NCBI GenBank assembly: GCA_030544235.1
Contig: CM060463.1
Span: 11,135,690-11,199,689 of the forward strand
Direction of reading: 5' to 3'
Length of the DNA stretch: 64,000 nt
DNA from: Lepturacanthus savala
Lineage: Eukaryota; Chordata; Actinopteri; Scombriformes; Trichiuridae
Below the pieces are notes generated by a model. The model saw only the letters and a list, made by a program, of their open reading frames with translations. It had not been told where the DNA came from and made no database searches. This document shows, in pieces, positions 49,728-63,370 of this stretch (the first letter of the stretch is position 1; each line of letters starts with the position of its first letter). Position numbers and translations under genes: made by a program.

Positions 49728-52700
49728 TCCCTGCGAAGCCACGTGTTTAGTTGTATCCCGCCGCCCCCTGCATACACTGAAATGTCATTATGCATTAAAG
49801 CTAGTTCGCCAAGGCCTCATCAAGGCCTCATCAGTCATCGGGGCTTATTGTGGACTTCCTGAAAGATTCAAATTGTACCTTTCAGCAAACGCTGTGGCAT
49901 TGCTGATGAATGAAGGATGCAGATATAAATAGATTTTTTAAAAATCCAATATAATTGAGACCCTGGAAAATAGTTTATACCTCTGTCTACAAGTAACTCT
50001 CACACACATCAATTAAACTCTTAACCCCAAAGAGGTGCTATACATTGTAGTTTAAGGTTTTCATCTCCACTTTTAAAGTCTGACATCTTACTCAAGAAGG
50101 AATAAGGGCGTAAAACCATAAAAGAGGGAAAGAGAGCAGGAGAGATGATGATGATACATGATGATTGGCTTGGTATGACTGGGTTAGGTCACATGAGCCA
50201 TGTTAAAATGTAACTGAATAATTCAAAGCAGACCCTGCACAGGGTTTCTTAGTGCTCCGCTACACACTCCCACGCCAACCAGACGGCCCGGAATAGAAGA
50301 AACGAGTCCAAGTGGACATTTTTAGTGTTTTTGCACTTGGTGCTGGAGCCCAGCTGTACGGGACGATGATTTACTCGACATGTTCCACAATTCTTCTGCG
50401 TCCTAATGGTGTTTCTGTGCGGAACAAACACTTAAGCGCCATAAGCTGCTCGTCGTTTACAAGACGGTCAATCAGCAAGTGCTCTTCCAAAGAGGGGCAT
50501 GTTCCGAGCAGGACAGAAGACACCTTGAGAAGGATTAAATAATAAAAAAAAGACAGATGTGAATGTGAGCGTGTGCTGTATTCACAGATGGATGGTTCAT
50601 GTCAGGGCCATACACGCCCTCTGCACTCCCTTCGCTTTGCGTTTCCTCCTGATTGCAGATGCGATTACTCGAAAATGGTCAACCCGGCCGAGTGAGACAG
50701 GCTCTGTCTCTCTCTCTCTCTCTCTCCCTCCCACCGCCTTCTCCTCTCGCTCTTTTCTCTGTCTCCTATATCTCCTCTATGCAGCAGTGTGTTTTCCGAC
50801 TGCCACAGCCAGCAGAGGACTGCGCACAGAACGGACGGAATAAATGAGACATTATTGATTCGTTGTGAGGTTCGGCCTGGAGCAGTGTTTTCTGAGGAGC
50901 TTCGTAACATAAACTAACCAAATACATGCCTTTCTGAATAAAACATATTAAATCACAACAGTTTTACAATATTGAGTTATATCGAGTTACGATCCCGAAA
51001 CTGAATGTTTTCTCAACAAATAAGCCAAAAAAAACCCCAAAAACAAAAACTATATATCAATATCAATTGCTTGTACTTTTTTGACACCAACCAACAAATA
51101 TGATATGAATCAAACCTTAAATTGTGTATTAAAAAATAAAATAAATTTCTTACTTTTACTTTTATTTTTACTTTTTTTTTAAATGTTCTGTGTTAATTCT
51201 TAAGGGCAAAGATTCTTTTAAATGGTGAAATACATTTTGTTTAGAGTGATTACTTCCCCGAGAGCTTAAGAGCTCATTTAAAAACAAAGGTGAAAACTGT
51301 GGACATGAGCAAACAACCACAAAACTGTCATCCGAGCTTGAGCCAGTTATTGATGAATTTTCCAGTATATTGATGTACAAAGGTAAAAAACATCAATTTT
51401 ATTGCCACCTACTACAAACCAGTGAGAAGAACAGAAACACGCGTCGGCTACAGGAACCCCCCCCCCCCAAAAAAAAACCCTTTACCTTTACCTTAAAGGT
51501 TCCATATTATGCAAATAGCCACGGCCGTGCCTTTCTTTATGGTGGATAAGGCCTAAGCCTAGGGGTTACCATAAATCTCTAACATTGACCAGACTCTCGC
51601 TGTTGGCGGGGTAAATAAAGGCTGATCTCTGATGCAGGCCTGGGGCAATTATAACTAACATTCTAGAATGTCTAATACTCTCTGCTTACTGTTTAGGCTG
51701 GGTTACAAACTTTATTAAACTTTTAGCGTGTAGCGTACATTCAGTTCGGTCTGGTCATAATACATCCATGCGTCCATTAACTCACTTTAAAACATGTCTG
51801 TTTGTCACACTGAACTAAAAAAAGGTTCGTAACAGGCTAACATTGCTTACCACGGTAGCTGCGGAATTAAAGAGGGGGAGAAAAATTCCAAATAGACACA
51901 AAATCTTGTTTTTCTTCATTCTACTGGTAGTCAGTTTTGCTCAAATAGAAATAGAGGCCTGGTCTTGTTCCATAAAAAGACCGATGCACTCAAGTAAATA
52001 AAGGCCTGGGCCTATATTAGAGGTATATAAAAAACTGCCCCTTGTATCAAACACCAAAAGAGTAATGTACTCAGGCTGTATTTAGATCCTTTGCCGTTTT
52101 ATGGCTCCCTAGAAATTCCTTGACGTTGCGACATCACGTAGTATCTGTTGCTCATAAGACAAACAACAAAAAAGACCCGTTCCAGAGAGGCAGCAAGATG
52201 CTCGAGAGAGAACTGTAAAACTACACCGGGTTGAATTTTTGTACTTCAAAAACACAAACGTATCACGTTTGTGGTACCGGAACTTCACATAAAGCTTAGC
52301 GTGACATGGAACCTGGAGCTTGTTTGGCCGAACGCGGCCAACGTATTTACAGTCCTCGCGCAGGCTGTGTGCTAGTGCTGGCAGACGGTAGAATAAATTC
52401 ACAGCGAGCACAAGCGGGCTGTCAGTGACTTCAAAGCAGCCCTCCTTGCAGCCGGCCTCTTACTGTCAGCCTTGAAGTGGCCGTCCTGCTGCTGCTCAGT
52501 GGCAAACAAGGAGACTATTGTGTCCAGGTGCTCCTTTGTTTGCTTGACCTGTCTGGGCCGCTTGGCATGACGAAAGACCAAAAGCACAGAATGGGGGAGA
52601 TGGACGAGGAGGGCGCCGCTGGCCTTGGCGAATTCCTCACCACATCGGGCGTGACTCCATTCCTCCGTCGCTGTGTTGCTTTTCAGTGGGAACCTTGCTT

Positions 52701-54589
52701 TAGAGTCACAGGATTATTGATGATAGACAGCTCCAAATGTGTGTGTGTGTTTTTTGGTATACATCAGTGTTTGTGCTACAGTTCAGTGTCAGCTTTCTTG
52801 TACAATATATCTAATATCCTGCTTATGATGCCTTTTTTTTTCTTTTAAAATAACCAGTGGGGTCTGGATGGAGTCCAAAGCACACTAAAGAGTCGGCCGT
52901 ATTTTCTACATATACGCTACTAATGGTCTTTTCCCAACAGGCTGCATCGGGACATCTTAAATCAAAACCTTCAAGGTTATCTCAACTTCAGGCTCCTGAA
53001 ATCGTTTTGACTGTTGTTTTGTCAACTGTAAATCTCCCAGGCTCCGTGTTTTCTATAGAAATGAAGTAAATGGAGCGAATGAAAACATTCGTTCTGAGCT
53101 TACGAGGATTCCCCCTCGCCGGCGCGTTTTTCAGCCGAGGCGAGGGTTGTGCTTATTGAACTTTACCTGAGGGAAGGTATGGCGCCATGTGCCATGGTGC
53201 GGGTAGTTCCCTTCCCTCTAAACCCAGGAGGAATGGACCATCAAACAGCCAACAAAGAGCTTTGTCCCTTTCCACATCTGTTCTGCGCCCTCTGAAATCC
53301 ACGAGGTTTATGATTTATCAAGTGTGCGCCGCGTCGCAGCGGTCGATGACAATCTGAGTGATGCCGGTACCTAATGTGTGTTTGATGACCGGGTGCATGA
53401 AATCCATTTTGTGCAACACAATGTTTGCACAGGAGAGAAGACGTCAGTGATGAGTCGTGAACATTAGACCGAAGATGCACACGCAGTTTTTCATGCACCT
53501 TAACGCTACGTTTATTTTGGGCAAACGTGCTTTATCCTTATGAATGACCACCGGGATTTCACGATTTTTTTTGTGGTGATTTTTGCGATCACAATGACTA
53601 ATTTTCATCAATTTTGTGCCCCCTTTTTTTTTTTTTTACTTATTTGTAAACCCCATCAGAAACGGGCTTAAAGACCTAAAAATAAATGGAACAACTCTGA
53701 TGCTGTGTCCCAAATTGCGTACGTCTGCACTCGCACTTAATATTTTAAGTGCATAAGTGCGTACGTCGCAGCAGAAGCAGCAATAATGGAGGCAGATGAA
53801 GAGAGGGAGGCATCTACAGAGCTGATACCGGTGTAAATGTCTTGAAAAAAACACTCATTGTAACACAGAGAAACAGACGACAACAGTATACTTGTTTCAA
53901 TCGGCTGCAAAGTGTTGGCAATCAGGGCTCTAATGGCTGGTTGTTGTCTTTAAGAAGTAGTAGAAGAAGAAGAAGCATTTCCATTAAGTGTGCAGCAGTG
54001 TTTTCTCTCCACTTTGGTGTAAAACTGAGGGAAACTGGCTCGGATATGAAATCAAAGCGGGTTTGTGACAGAACTGCAAATCCACAGGCACCAGCAGGAG
54101 ATGTAGAAAAGATACATAGGTTATGTTAAATCAGTGGTATTTGGGGTTTAATTTACAAGAATTAAGTGACATATTAAGAAATATTGAAAAAAATTTGTGA
54201 TATATTGCTGATTATGCGGGCATTTATTTGATTACAAAATTGCAAAAAACTAAGGGACTGACTATCGTAAAGCATGTTTTCTCCCTTGCAGGTTAAAGTA
54301 TTGCTTAAGTGTTCGCAAAAGGGATATGCATTTGCTCGCTGGATTTTTGGCATTGTTTTGTTCCCATACTTAGGAGTGTCTGAGTGGAGAGGGGAGGTTT
54401 CATCCACAGATGAAAAGAATTCCTGCCACCTGTCTTACCTGAAATGCAGGAACCCTGACAGAAGGAAGTCAGGATCACAGGTGTAACCACTGACTCACTG
54501 GGTAACCATCAAATTAACATTTCTATTACTCATTTTTATGCACTGGCCTTTCTTTAAAGAAAGCTTCTACACTGTGAGGAACAATGTTA

Positions 54590-54855
54590 ATTTTGTTGAT
54601 GAAAATAAACTATAAAATGCAGGCTAAATAACTCTTTGTCAACATCATTTGATTTCTTGACCCAAATGACTAAAATAAAACAAAGATGAAAATGTGACTT
54701 TAACTAAATATAATTTTTTAGAGACAAAGATGAAAAAAAAAATCTTGTCTTGTATCATGAAACTGAGAAAATTAGACTAAAACACTGACTGATTAAAAGA
54801 CTAAGTTACTAAGACTAAGTTCAAAATCCTTGTCAAAATTAACACTGATGAGAAG
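54590..54855. repeat. Probable dispersed AT-rich repeat
   Basis: It starts GTTAATTTTGTTGATGAAAA and ends GTCAAAATTAACACTGATG, so TTAATTTTG and CAAAATTAA are mirrored at the ends. The interior is rich in GACTAA strings. It resembles a common fish repeat, but the class is not assigned. Confidence 0.4.
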
Positions 54856-55224
54856 CAAATATTTGTATTGGTAATGTATATGGATAATTGACGACAATGT
54901 AGTTTATATTAAGTGAGTGAAGATGTCATTTTAATAGTTGGGGTTGGTTGAAATAAACATTAACTGACATCAAACTCTAATTTAGAGTGGCCAGAGGCTT
55001 TTTTGGGACACGGCCAAGATAGCGCTCTATACTCAGAGTTGCACGCATGCGCTCATAATATTAGTGCTGCCTTCACGTGCTCTTTATACGCTCCGATTTC
55101 TGACTTTCAAAAAAAAGTCAACTATATAACCATACTGATGCTGTAAGTTATAAACTTTATATTTATCTCACTGTTGTAGTTGGAAGTTGCTACAAAAAAT
55201 GCGTGGTTGACTGGTGGGACATTA

Positions 55225-55255
55225 ATTTATGAGCAGATAATATCTGCTCATAAAT
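55225..55255. repeat. 31-bp near-perfect palindrome
   Basis: ATTTATGAGCAGATA and its reverse complement flank a single central A, about 1.5 kb upstream of the magi1 first exon. Confidence 0.9.
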
Positions 55256-56109
55256 AATATAAGATCTTTGACTTCAAATTTGATAATCCGTTTGTAATAT
55301 GTAATTTAAAGGCTTTATTTATTAATTTATTTACTTGTTTGGCCCGGTTTTTTGTTGTATGAGCTATTGTAGCATTTTATATGGCTATATTTTTCAGTTT
55401 TAAGTAGGCTGGTATTCATTATGTATTAACAGTGTACCGGTAAATGTCTCTTCTTCAATGTATGGTTTATCAATGTTACATACAATAGCCTGTATATATG
55501 TATGTATATATTGCATATACACACATATATAGTATGTATAGTATAGTACTAATATGTATAGTGTTAGTATGATGTACAGTAGGCTATTATTTCCTACTGA
55601 ACAGAGTTTATATATATGAAATTTGAATCTTAGATTGGAATAGGATATAATTAATGAAAATGTGTAGAATTTGAAAAGTAAATTAACATATTTATAAAAT
55701 GAATAAACGAGTGTAAAACAAAAAAGAAAACTATTTAAATTAAAATAAAACATCTTCATTTTCCTTTTGAGTATATATGTATGTATTTATTTATGTATGT
55801 ATTTTATATTTAGTTAATTTTGTTTCATTCCTTTCTTGTGCTTAGAGTTTAGTGTCCTCTATGTCTAGGAACGGTTTTTGAAAAAAATAAAAAAGAGTAA
55901 GAAAAGCGAATTTAAAATAAATTACATTAAATATCTAAGAAAAAAAATCATTACATCAGAAACACAGACCACTAAGTTAAAATCATTAATCTACATATAT
56001 GTATCTAGAATCTACACATTATAGACGAAAAGTGAGGAGTGATTATTTCCACTAATATGAATACTAGATGCCCATATCGTAACCTACAGTACATTAACAT
56101 CGTTCGTAT

Positions 56110-57110
56110 ATGCGAAGTTCATCATCTTGAAAGTTCACCTTTCCGACAGCCCGTGAACGCAGCGGGAGCAGCAACATTCCCAGCGCTACATCAGAGCAGC
56201 GGGACTGAGATCAGCGCTGCGCTACGGCCAAGTTGTACCTGGTTAAAGGAGCCGAGGGCTGGGACACACGTCGCTGGAGTCAGCGCCTCGGACACGGAGA
56301 GGGAAGAACACGGTCCCCGCTACCCGGGGGAGGGGACGGAACGAAACGCCGTCTAAAGTGAGTTTAGAAGAACCAACTGCGAGGATTTAATAAAGTGGAC
56401 ACCGGACGCGAGTTGGACCGTGGCGGCTCGTTAAGATGACATCGATAAAATGGGATTAAAACTGCGGGGATGTTAAGAAACGTGATTCTAACAGGAGTGG
56501 GTTCGGAGCGGGCAGGAATGGCTTGATTCCCCCCCCCCCCCCCCCTTTGAGAGCGTGGTGGGACATTACTGTCAGAGGCACTCATGTTTCTGTGGGAGAG
56601 AAAGAAAGTTTGCTGCGCTTCGCTCGGATACAACAAGTCTACTTTCTGAGAGACGTGTTTTTTTTTTTGTATTTTTTTTTTTGTTTTGCTGCTGTGACTT
56701 TGTTCCTCATCGGTCGCGGAGTCCACCGATTCGTTGGTGTCGGGGCTCCGAACCGTTCACGATGTCTAAACCCGCGCTGAAGAAGAACCACTGGACCACC
56801 AGAGTGACCCAGAGCTGCGTGTGTAAAGATGCCCGCGGTGACTTGAACGTCTCACTGCGCGGCGGCGCGGAGAACGGGGAGTTCGCCTACATCGGACAAG
56901 TCAACGAGGATGTGGTGGTTTACAAAAGTGGGAAATTAAGTGAAGGGGAGCTGCTGCTGGAGGTGGAGAACCTCTCCATATCAGGATTACCTCTGTACGA
57001 CGTGCAGACAGTCATAAAGAACTGCAAAGGCTCCGTCAGGTTGAAAACTGTCAGGCAAGGTAAGAGCCCGAGGAGACGCGCGACGAACTCGCTTTGAATT
57101 TCCGCTTTTT
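56110..57110 (+). promoter_or_regulatory. CpG-rich promoter, 5' UTR and first exon of magi1
   Basis: CpG density rises sharply against the AT-rich sequence before 56,100 and stays high to about 57,110, spanning the first coding exon. No TATA box is evident. The presumed leader contains a 17-base C run (56529-56545) and T-rich runs (56659-56684), which would make it hard to assemble and may mark a G/C-structured 5' UTR. The transcription start is not resolvable by eye. Several short upstream ATG frames occur, for example ATG at 56436 with an early stop and ATG near 56583 with a stop before the main start. Confidence 0.6.
56762..57059 (+). CDS. magi1: magi1, first coding exon with N-terminal PDZ domain (gene continues off the right edge)
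   Basis: MAGI1 is a membrane-associated guanylate kinase with inverted domain order (PDZ0, guanylate kinase-like, two WW, five PDZ). It scaffolds tight and adherens junction proteins (family knowledge). This exon codes for residues 1-99 plus one base, starting MSKPALKKNHWTTRV and ending KTVRQ, then G|GTAAGAG. The MSK...KK-HW start, GGAENGEF at residues 34-41, GELLLEV at 62-68, SGLPLYDV at 74-81 and the VRQG end at the splice site identify the MAGI family. LYDV, VRQG and the head-to-head position with slc25a26 favour MAGI1 over MAGI2 or MAGI3. An oddity is the PDZ carboxylate-loop region, which reads GDLNV (26-30), with asparagine where I recall glycine in human (GELGV). The ATG was chosen by family N-terminus although the frame is open upstream to 56555. 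Which fish paralogue (a or b) it is cannot be told. Confidence 0.92.
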
Positions 57111-58902
57111 TTTATTGTTGCGCAGTGAAAGAAAGAAAAACCAGCGGGAGGAATATCTTCCGAGCACTTCCCTTAAAACAGGAGGACGTACTCTACAGTT
57201 CGGCATGCATGAAATGTTCAGCTCGGCGTTACGTGATTGTTAAAATACACATTTACGTTCGCTTTGCTTCCAGGAGGGAGGTCTATGCGGACTGCTGAGG
57301 TAGCTTAAATTGACAGATTTATGAATGGAGTTTGGCTCGTAGGCTACAGAAAAAGCCACCTGTCGAGTTCAAGGGAGGGCGGAAACTCGTACACATCGTT
57401 TCTTCAGATTCTTCAGATTCCTTTTAGGTCTGGGATTCTTGAAACAAATGTATGTAAGCCATTCATGTTAAGGTGATTATTTTAGCATTTAGCCTTCACA
57501 GAAAGCTAACCCTGACCTTTCAACACCCGAAACAATCATTTTAATACAAGTGTCCCTATAATAGAATATAGCCTTATTGAGCATTTTTTTTTTCTGTAAG
57601 AATATCACACAATAGGAGATTATATTTAACTGCAGGGTTAGAGTTAAGGCAGACACATTTATTGGAATAAAGATTATTAAGTCATGTTGAAGCCACTCAC
57701 AATAAGTGTGATTTAGCATTTGGAGCATTGCTGGATCTTTCTCGGTCAAACTGGACCGGTGACATTTTTCCAGCACTGAACAGGAACGGGAGCATGAAGC
57801 AGGCTAACGAGAACAAGAACAGGAACATCAGGCCCGTGTTGCCGGTCCGGCTAGTTCATGGTCAGCTTGACTCAGCAGGGCCGGGGCGGGTTGACAGTGA
57901 CCCGCTCTGACAGGCTCCCAGCATGGCAAAGCAGACTGCTAAAGGGATGCTCGGAGCCAGCCCGGGCCACAGTAACTTCCTGTAGAGAGACACAAAAGAG
58001 CAGCAGCACTTCAAGGACGATTTCCCATATTTATAACCTGTGAGTGCTGGCAGCAGGGTTGGTTGGGCCCATACAGAGGTGGTGCCCAGGTCTTTAAAGG
58101 ACGTAGATCACACACGTAGAACTTAACGTCAGTAAAATACAAGTGTATGTGTGGATTTCAGGGACGGACTGTGGTTATGAGACATTATGACTAAAGGCAA
58201 CCCCTCTACCTGCATATAGCATTCTGTGGCGCTGCGTGTAGTTTGGCAATGAGAAGAAATCACTTTTGGCACCAAGCTTGAATAATACACAATTTTTGAA
58301 GTCAATAAAAACAAGAGCGCACAGTGAAAAGATTCTGAAAAGAAATGTACACAACTTCATCATCATTAAGTGAATTTGGGATGGTGGAGCAATGGGGCTA
58401 ATGGAAATCATGGTCCAGCACAGACAATACCGGAGGCCACTTTCATCCCGACCTTGGTTTAATTTGTTTGAAGTGGTGCTGAGTGAGCAGGTTTTACTCT
58501 AAGCAAACATACTGGAGGGTTTCACTGATTGCTGCTGAGGAACTAGTTAAATCACTTGCTGTGGTCTTTGCTCGGAAACACAACCCTCAGACCTTTTATC
58601 TAAAAGTGTTTTAACTTCTCCTAAGAAATTCTCAGTGATTAATCTTTGTTCAGGTTGAAGTTTGGTGGAGCTATGCTGGTAAATTTTTGCAAAACTCCCT
58701 TTTCTTTTCACAACAGCCGTACTGACTTTATAGTAGAACAGCTCTTGGTATCTGCTGTCCTTAACAATGACTTTGATCTAGTCCAGTAGAAATACCCGTC
58801 ATGAGAGGACGCCCCATCAATCACAAATAATGAAGCATTCCGCCGCCAGCATGGTCTTATTTATAATCAGTTCAACGGACAACGCTCTGTATTGATGACT
58901 TT

Positions 58903-59197
58903 AAACTGTCATGCCTCCATCTGTCTGTCTGTTAGCAAGATGACTCAAAAAGTTTTGGCCGGATTTTCAAACTTTCGGAGAATGTTTGGAACCGGTACCA
59001 TGAACAGATGGTTAAATTCTGGTAATGATCCGGAAGAAATCCTGGTGTCTGGATCACTTTGAATTTTCCGTTGTTTGGTAAGATCGCAGCAAGCGGACCA
59101 TCAAACAGGCGCCGTCGTTTAGGGGCCACCTGGTGGTGATATATTGCACCTGCATAGCTTGGCCTTATGCTTGGCAGAGGTCTGGACTCTCAGTTGC
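58903..59197. repeat. Dispersed fish-type repeat
   Basis: Strings such as CTGTTAGCAAGATGACTCAA, AATGATCCGGAAGAAATCC and CTTGGCAGAGGTCTGGACTC occur in the order of a repeat common in fish genomes (recollection). It includes a CTCF-like motif at 59123-59136. Confidence 0.5.
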
Positions 59198-60049
59198 TTT
59201 GCTGGTTCAGTACTTTTCTTCACACTCAGGCATTTGAAATGAGTTTTACTACTTTTTTGGGCGCCCGTTCACTAACTGGCATGTGTGGTGTATTCTGATG
59301 TGGTGAGGTGAATGAATCACTGTGCTGCGTGTCTCTTTAAGCCATTTTCCTGTCGTGAGGACGATGTCTTCCTTATTGACGAGCCTGTAAACAGGAAAGC
59401 TGTCTGGTTATTTCATTTAGCACCTGCATATTTCATTTGAACATAAAAATATAACAAAGTCGACCCCATGTAAAACCAGTCGGTGATGATCATGCTTCCC
59501 CCTGTGCTTTGAAGTTTGTAATGACTTTAGAAAATAGGAAGAAACTCTCTTCTCACTTTGAGCCAATCAGAAGTCCGAATGCCCCCCCCCCCCCCGTCCT
59601 TTTCCCCATCTGGGGATGTCGGGTGTCACCGCTGTACAACGTCACATGATCAGATTCCATTTCACGTTTTTAATAATTCATGCTGTCTGGGAATTTCCCG
59701 CCCTAATCAGCCTTAATTGGGAAAATATGCTTGGCAACAAGGGCCATCTGTAAAACCTCTGAGTGACCTAATTTTACCCAGAACTTGTGCCATTTTCTCA
59801 CTTTAATCAAGTGAGATGCGAAGAGGAAGCTGCTGCTGCTGCTGCTGATACTGCTGTAGCGTTGACTGCCAGCAGTATAAAGAGACGTGTTAAGGACCCG
59901 AACAACAAGAACAAGGTGCGCGCATGCACGCACTTAAAAGTCTCGCATTTTAAGGGAAAAACAAATGTAACAGAATAGTCAGAACAGCATCAATGCAGAT
60001 TAGCGTTAATTCTTAAATCTGAACTCAGCCCTTCCTAAAGATATTACCT

Positions 60050-60490
60050 CATTTAGCATTTTGATGATGGCAGTAGTGATGATGCCTAACACGTCGGGTC
60101 CAAAATCTCCCCATCGATGTTTAATTGGATTGAGATCTGGTGACTGGGAAGCCCATAGCATGTGATTTATGTAATTTTAAAGCTTGTCAAACCATCCATT
60201 GACCACCTTGTGCCCATTGCCAGCAAAACCCCTCCCCCAATATGGTGAGAATATGGTGAAGGATGACTCATCTAATCGAACCACTTATTATTTTTTTTTT
60301 AACATCTCTGTAGACCATTGCCTATGTTTTTTGCACCACTGAACTCTCAAATGTGCATTCATCTTTGTAATGAGGGGTTTATGCACTGCAACCCTACTAT
60401 AATATCCCTCTTTGTGACTGAAGCTCCTGCCATCCCTGCCCCAACAATGAACCCTCTTTCAAAGTCACTTAGATCTTTTCCTCTTGCCAT
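60050..60490 (-). pseudogene. Tc1/mariner-type transposase, decayed
   Basis: From an ATG at 60490 the minus strand reads MARGKDLSDFERGFIVGA then AGASVTK, an N-terminal helix-turn-helix of a Tc1-like transposase. It departs from the expected sequence after about 27 residues. Near 60146-60096 the same strand reads SPDLNPI-KHRWGDF, the catalytic-region string preceding the last acidic residue of the DDE triad in Tc1 transposases. Only about 440 bases separate parts normally about 800 bases apart, so a large internal part is deleted, and frames are broken. It lies inside magi1 intron 1, antisense to the gene. Confidence 0.8.
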
Positions 60491-61347
60491 CGTGATACAA
60501 AAATCACGAATCAACAAGGCCTGCTCAGCGTTTCTGAACATTCCACAGGGCATGACTGGATGCAAATTGCTTAAGTGTGCCATACTGTGCGTCTGTGTGG
60601 AAACGTTATGTGCCTACGCTCGTTTATTCGGGTTTTTCCTTTAATTTGTCACTTGTCCTGTTTGTGCGCTGCAGAAAACCCGTCCGTAGCACTGCTGCTA
60701 AAGGAGTCCACTTCAGTCCATATTGATCGGCCAAGCAGCAGTGGGGAAAATAACTAGATTATGTAATTAAGGACTATTACATGCAAACACGGGCATGCAC
60801 TCTGACTCTTTCACTGCTTCAGCCAGTAACCCTGACCTCATGCAGATCAACGGTTAATGCTCATAACCAGACAGGGATGTGCTACAGTGACAAAATGAAT
60901 TTATATTCCGGAACTTCTTAATGGATAATCTTTATAAGAAGCTGACCTACTGCCACACATACACACAACCATCACTGGCTAACACTGCAGATCACACACA
61001 CACACACACACATACACACACACTGAGATGGTCAAATAAAAGCTTGTGTAAACACACTAGCAGAAAGGTTGCAGAATGGGAGCAGATTATGCATCAGGCT
61101 CTCGCTGGCATCATCGCACATGTCGGATGTGTTAGTAATCTGGGGAATTTATGTGAACACTACTGTGTGTGTGTGTGTGTATTTTTATGTGGGCAGAATT
61201 ATTTAAATCCTAATGTGAAAACATTATGAGTCCTCACTTCTATCAGGGCCTATTGTTGTTCAAGATTAACATTATAATAGGTTTTACATTCAATTTATGG
61301 TATGGTTTAGGTCAGATTAGGGGTAGCAGGTCTTTACAAGCACTGTA

Positions 61348-61630
<283 letters not shown>

Positions 61631-63370
61631 TTTGTCAGGCATGAAAAATGACACAGTGGCCCAGAGTTCATGGTTTTCCCTGGGAGGTATGTTGTGCGTG
61701 GGTCCCCTTCGTCAACAGGATTTGCTGCATGTGACCACTCTCTCTCTCTCGCTCTCACACACACACACACACTCACACACTAGAATGTGAATCCTTTCCA
61801 CGTAAAACCGACCGTCGATTGGAGGCGTGTATTTCTTCCCCCGCTTCATTATATTAGCAAGCCTGCGTGATGAACGGTGCTGTAGCAGCTGTAAATTCCT
61901 GGAAGCAGAAAATATTCTGCCTTTTCATATGCTGATGCAAGCTGCTAACTAGGGCCCTTGCGCGCAAATTTACAACATTACCGCATCGACTCCAGGCTCC
62001 CACGTGTGTGTGTGTGTCTACACGCGGACGTACGAGCGTCTCCGGCAGGGTTTGCATATGGAAGTGTTTATTTCCTTTCTCCCAGCAGGAAGCCGGACAC
62101 CCCTCCTTTTTGCCCCAATCATTCTTCCACCTTTGTATTCCCTGACAGCGGTGGAACGGCTTCACATCCTTTAGGAAAGATCTCTGGCTTCAATTTCAGG
62201 GCGTGTGTTCATATGGGATTGAGGAGGAGGGAGAGATAAAAGTCACATATGTAGAAGAGCGTAAGCATCTTGCCTCCTCAGCTCGTGTTTACGTGCGTCG
62301 GCGCCCGGCTTAAGCTTTGAATTTAGATTTAAATACACTGGAGGGACACTCGCTTACCGACTAAATAGACCATTTAATGCGGTGCTTTTTGTAATCCCTC
62401 TAAAGAGGGTCCATATGCACATGTGCGCTGTCTTTCCTCTTGTTTGCTGAAGAATAGTCTTTATTTTCCCCCAATTAGCTCAAGTGTAGGCTCTTGTATC
62501 AAGTGTGAATGGGAATCGGTCACACTTGGCACTTGCGGTTACACACTGTGTCAGAGTAAGAGAAAGGCTGAGTAATTTACAATGGTGAGTTTACTAGGGT
62601 GGAGGAGGTGGAGGAGGCTTCCCTTTTCCTCTGATGACTGCTCTCATGCGGTCACCTCAAATCCTTTACAGTACTTACCTGAACCAGGAGAGGAGTATAT
62701 GTTCTGACGTCTTCGACACAGTTGACGAAAGTTTTTCCAAGGCTCTTTATGAGTCGCTTTTTTTTCGCATTCTCGTCCTCAGAGACCTTTATTAAGGTCT
62801 ATGCTGGATATTCAAGCTTCCGTGAGGTTTTCTGAGGCAGCTGTTGCTTTTATAGCAAAAATGTGGACATAGAGATCATTGACATTTCCCCCTGGAGACC
62901 CTTTGAGTCTATCTCTGATCCAGGAAATCTGCCAACACTCTTTTCTCAGTGGTCACTTCTTGGGGATTTGTAGCATTACCCATGCTCTGCTTTTTTTTTA
63001 TTTTTTGGGCATCTGTCAAACCGTGGAAGGATAAGTCCCTTACAGGCATCAGAAGACACAGGAAAATTAAAGCCGTCAGATTTAATAACCGGGAGCTCCG
63101 TTCGTTAACTAAAGTAACTGTTAACACAAAGTGTAGGAAGGGTTGACAAATCTCCTCAAAAGTCCATCGCTTATTCCCACGTTGTCAATCCAACCGGCTT
63201 GTTTGCATAATCTCCCAGCTCTGAGGTGTGGTGATGCTCAGTGTTTGCGTAATGAGCCTTCAATCTCAGAGCAGTTTATCTTAATAAAAAAGGGTCTTTT
63301 TAAAAGAAGCATTTAAAGGTCCAGCAGACTCCAGTGAAACAGATTTGACAGAAATGGAATTTAGTAGACG

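Larger units (their letters stand above)
34731..56109. other. Intergenic region between slc25a26 and magi1, second part
   Basis: No intact coding gene is supported. It holds dispersed repeats (40397-41369 with a nested copy, and 46551-46815), a TA microsatellite (42931-43004), a hAT transposase remnant (45190-45345), a 17-bp hairpin (47280-47322), the MITE plus NMRK-like insertion (49261-49704), a repeat-like stretch (54590-54855), a palindrome (55225-55255) and AT-rich DNA (54500-56030). A 123-codon open frame at 52477-52848 lacks recognisable features. Confidence 0.6.

Noticed and set aside
52477..52848. 123-codon open frame on the plus strand
   Set aside because: It has no recognisable domain, ends in a T-run-derived FFFF, and shows no splice context. 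It may be chance.
56555..56761. In-frame N-terminal extension of MAGI1
   Set aside because: MAGI proteins begin MSK at 56762. The extension is phenylalanine-, arginine- and cysteine-rich from a T-rich leader and resembles nothing in the family.
59787..59978. Alanine-rich frame followed by KRRVKDPNNKNK as a possible magi1 exon
   Set aside because: It does not match the segment expected after the first MAGI1 exon, and the alanines come from a GCT microsatellite. The donor-like AAG|GTGCGC is weak.
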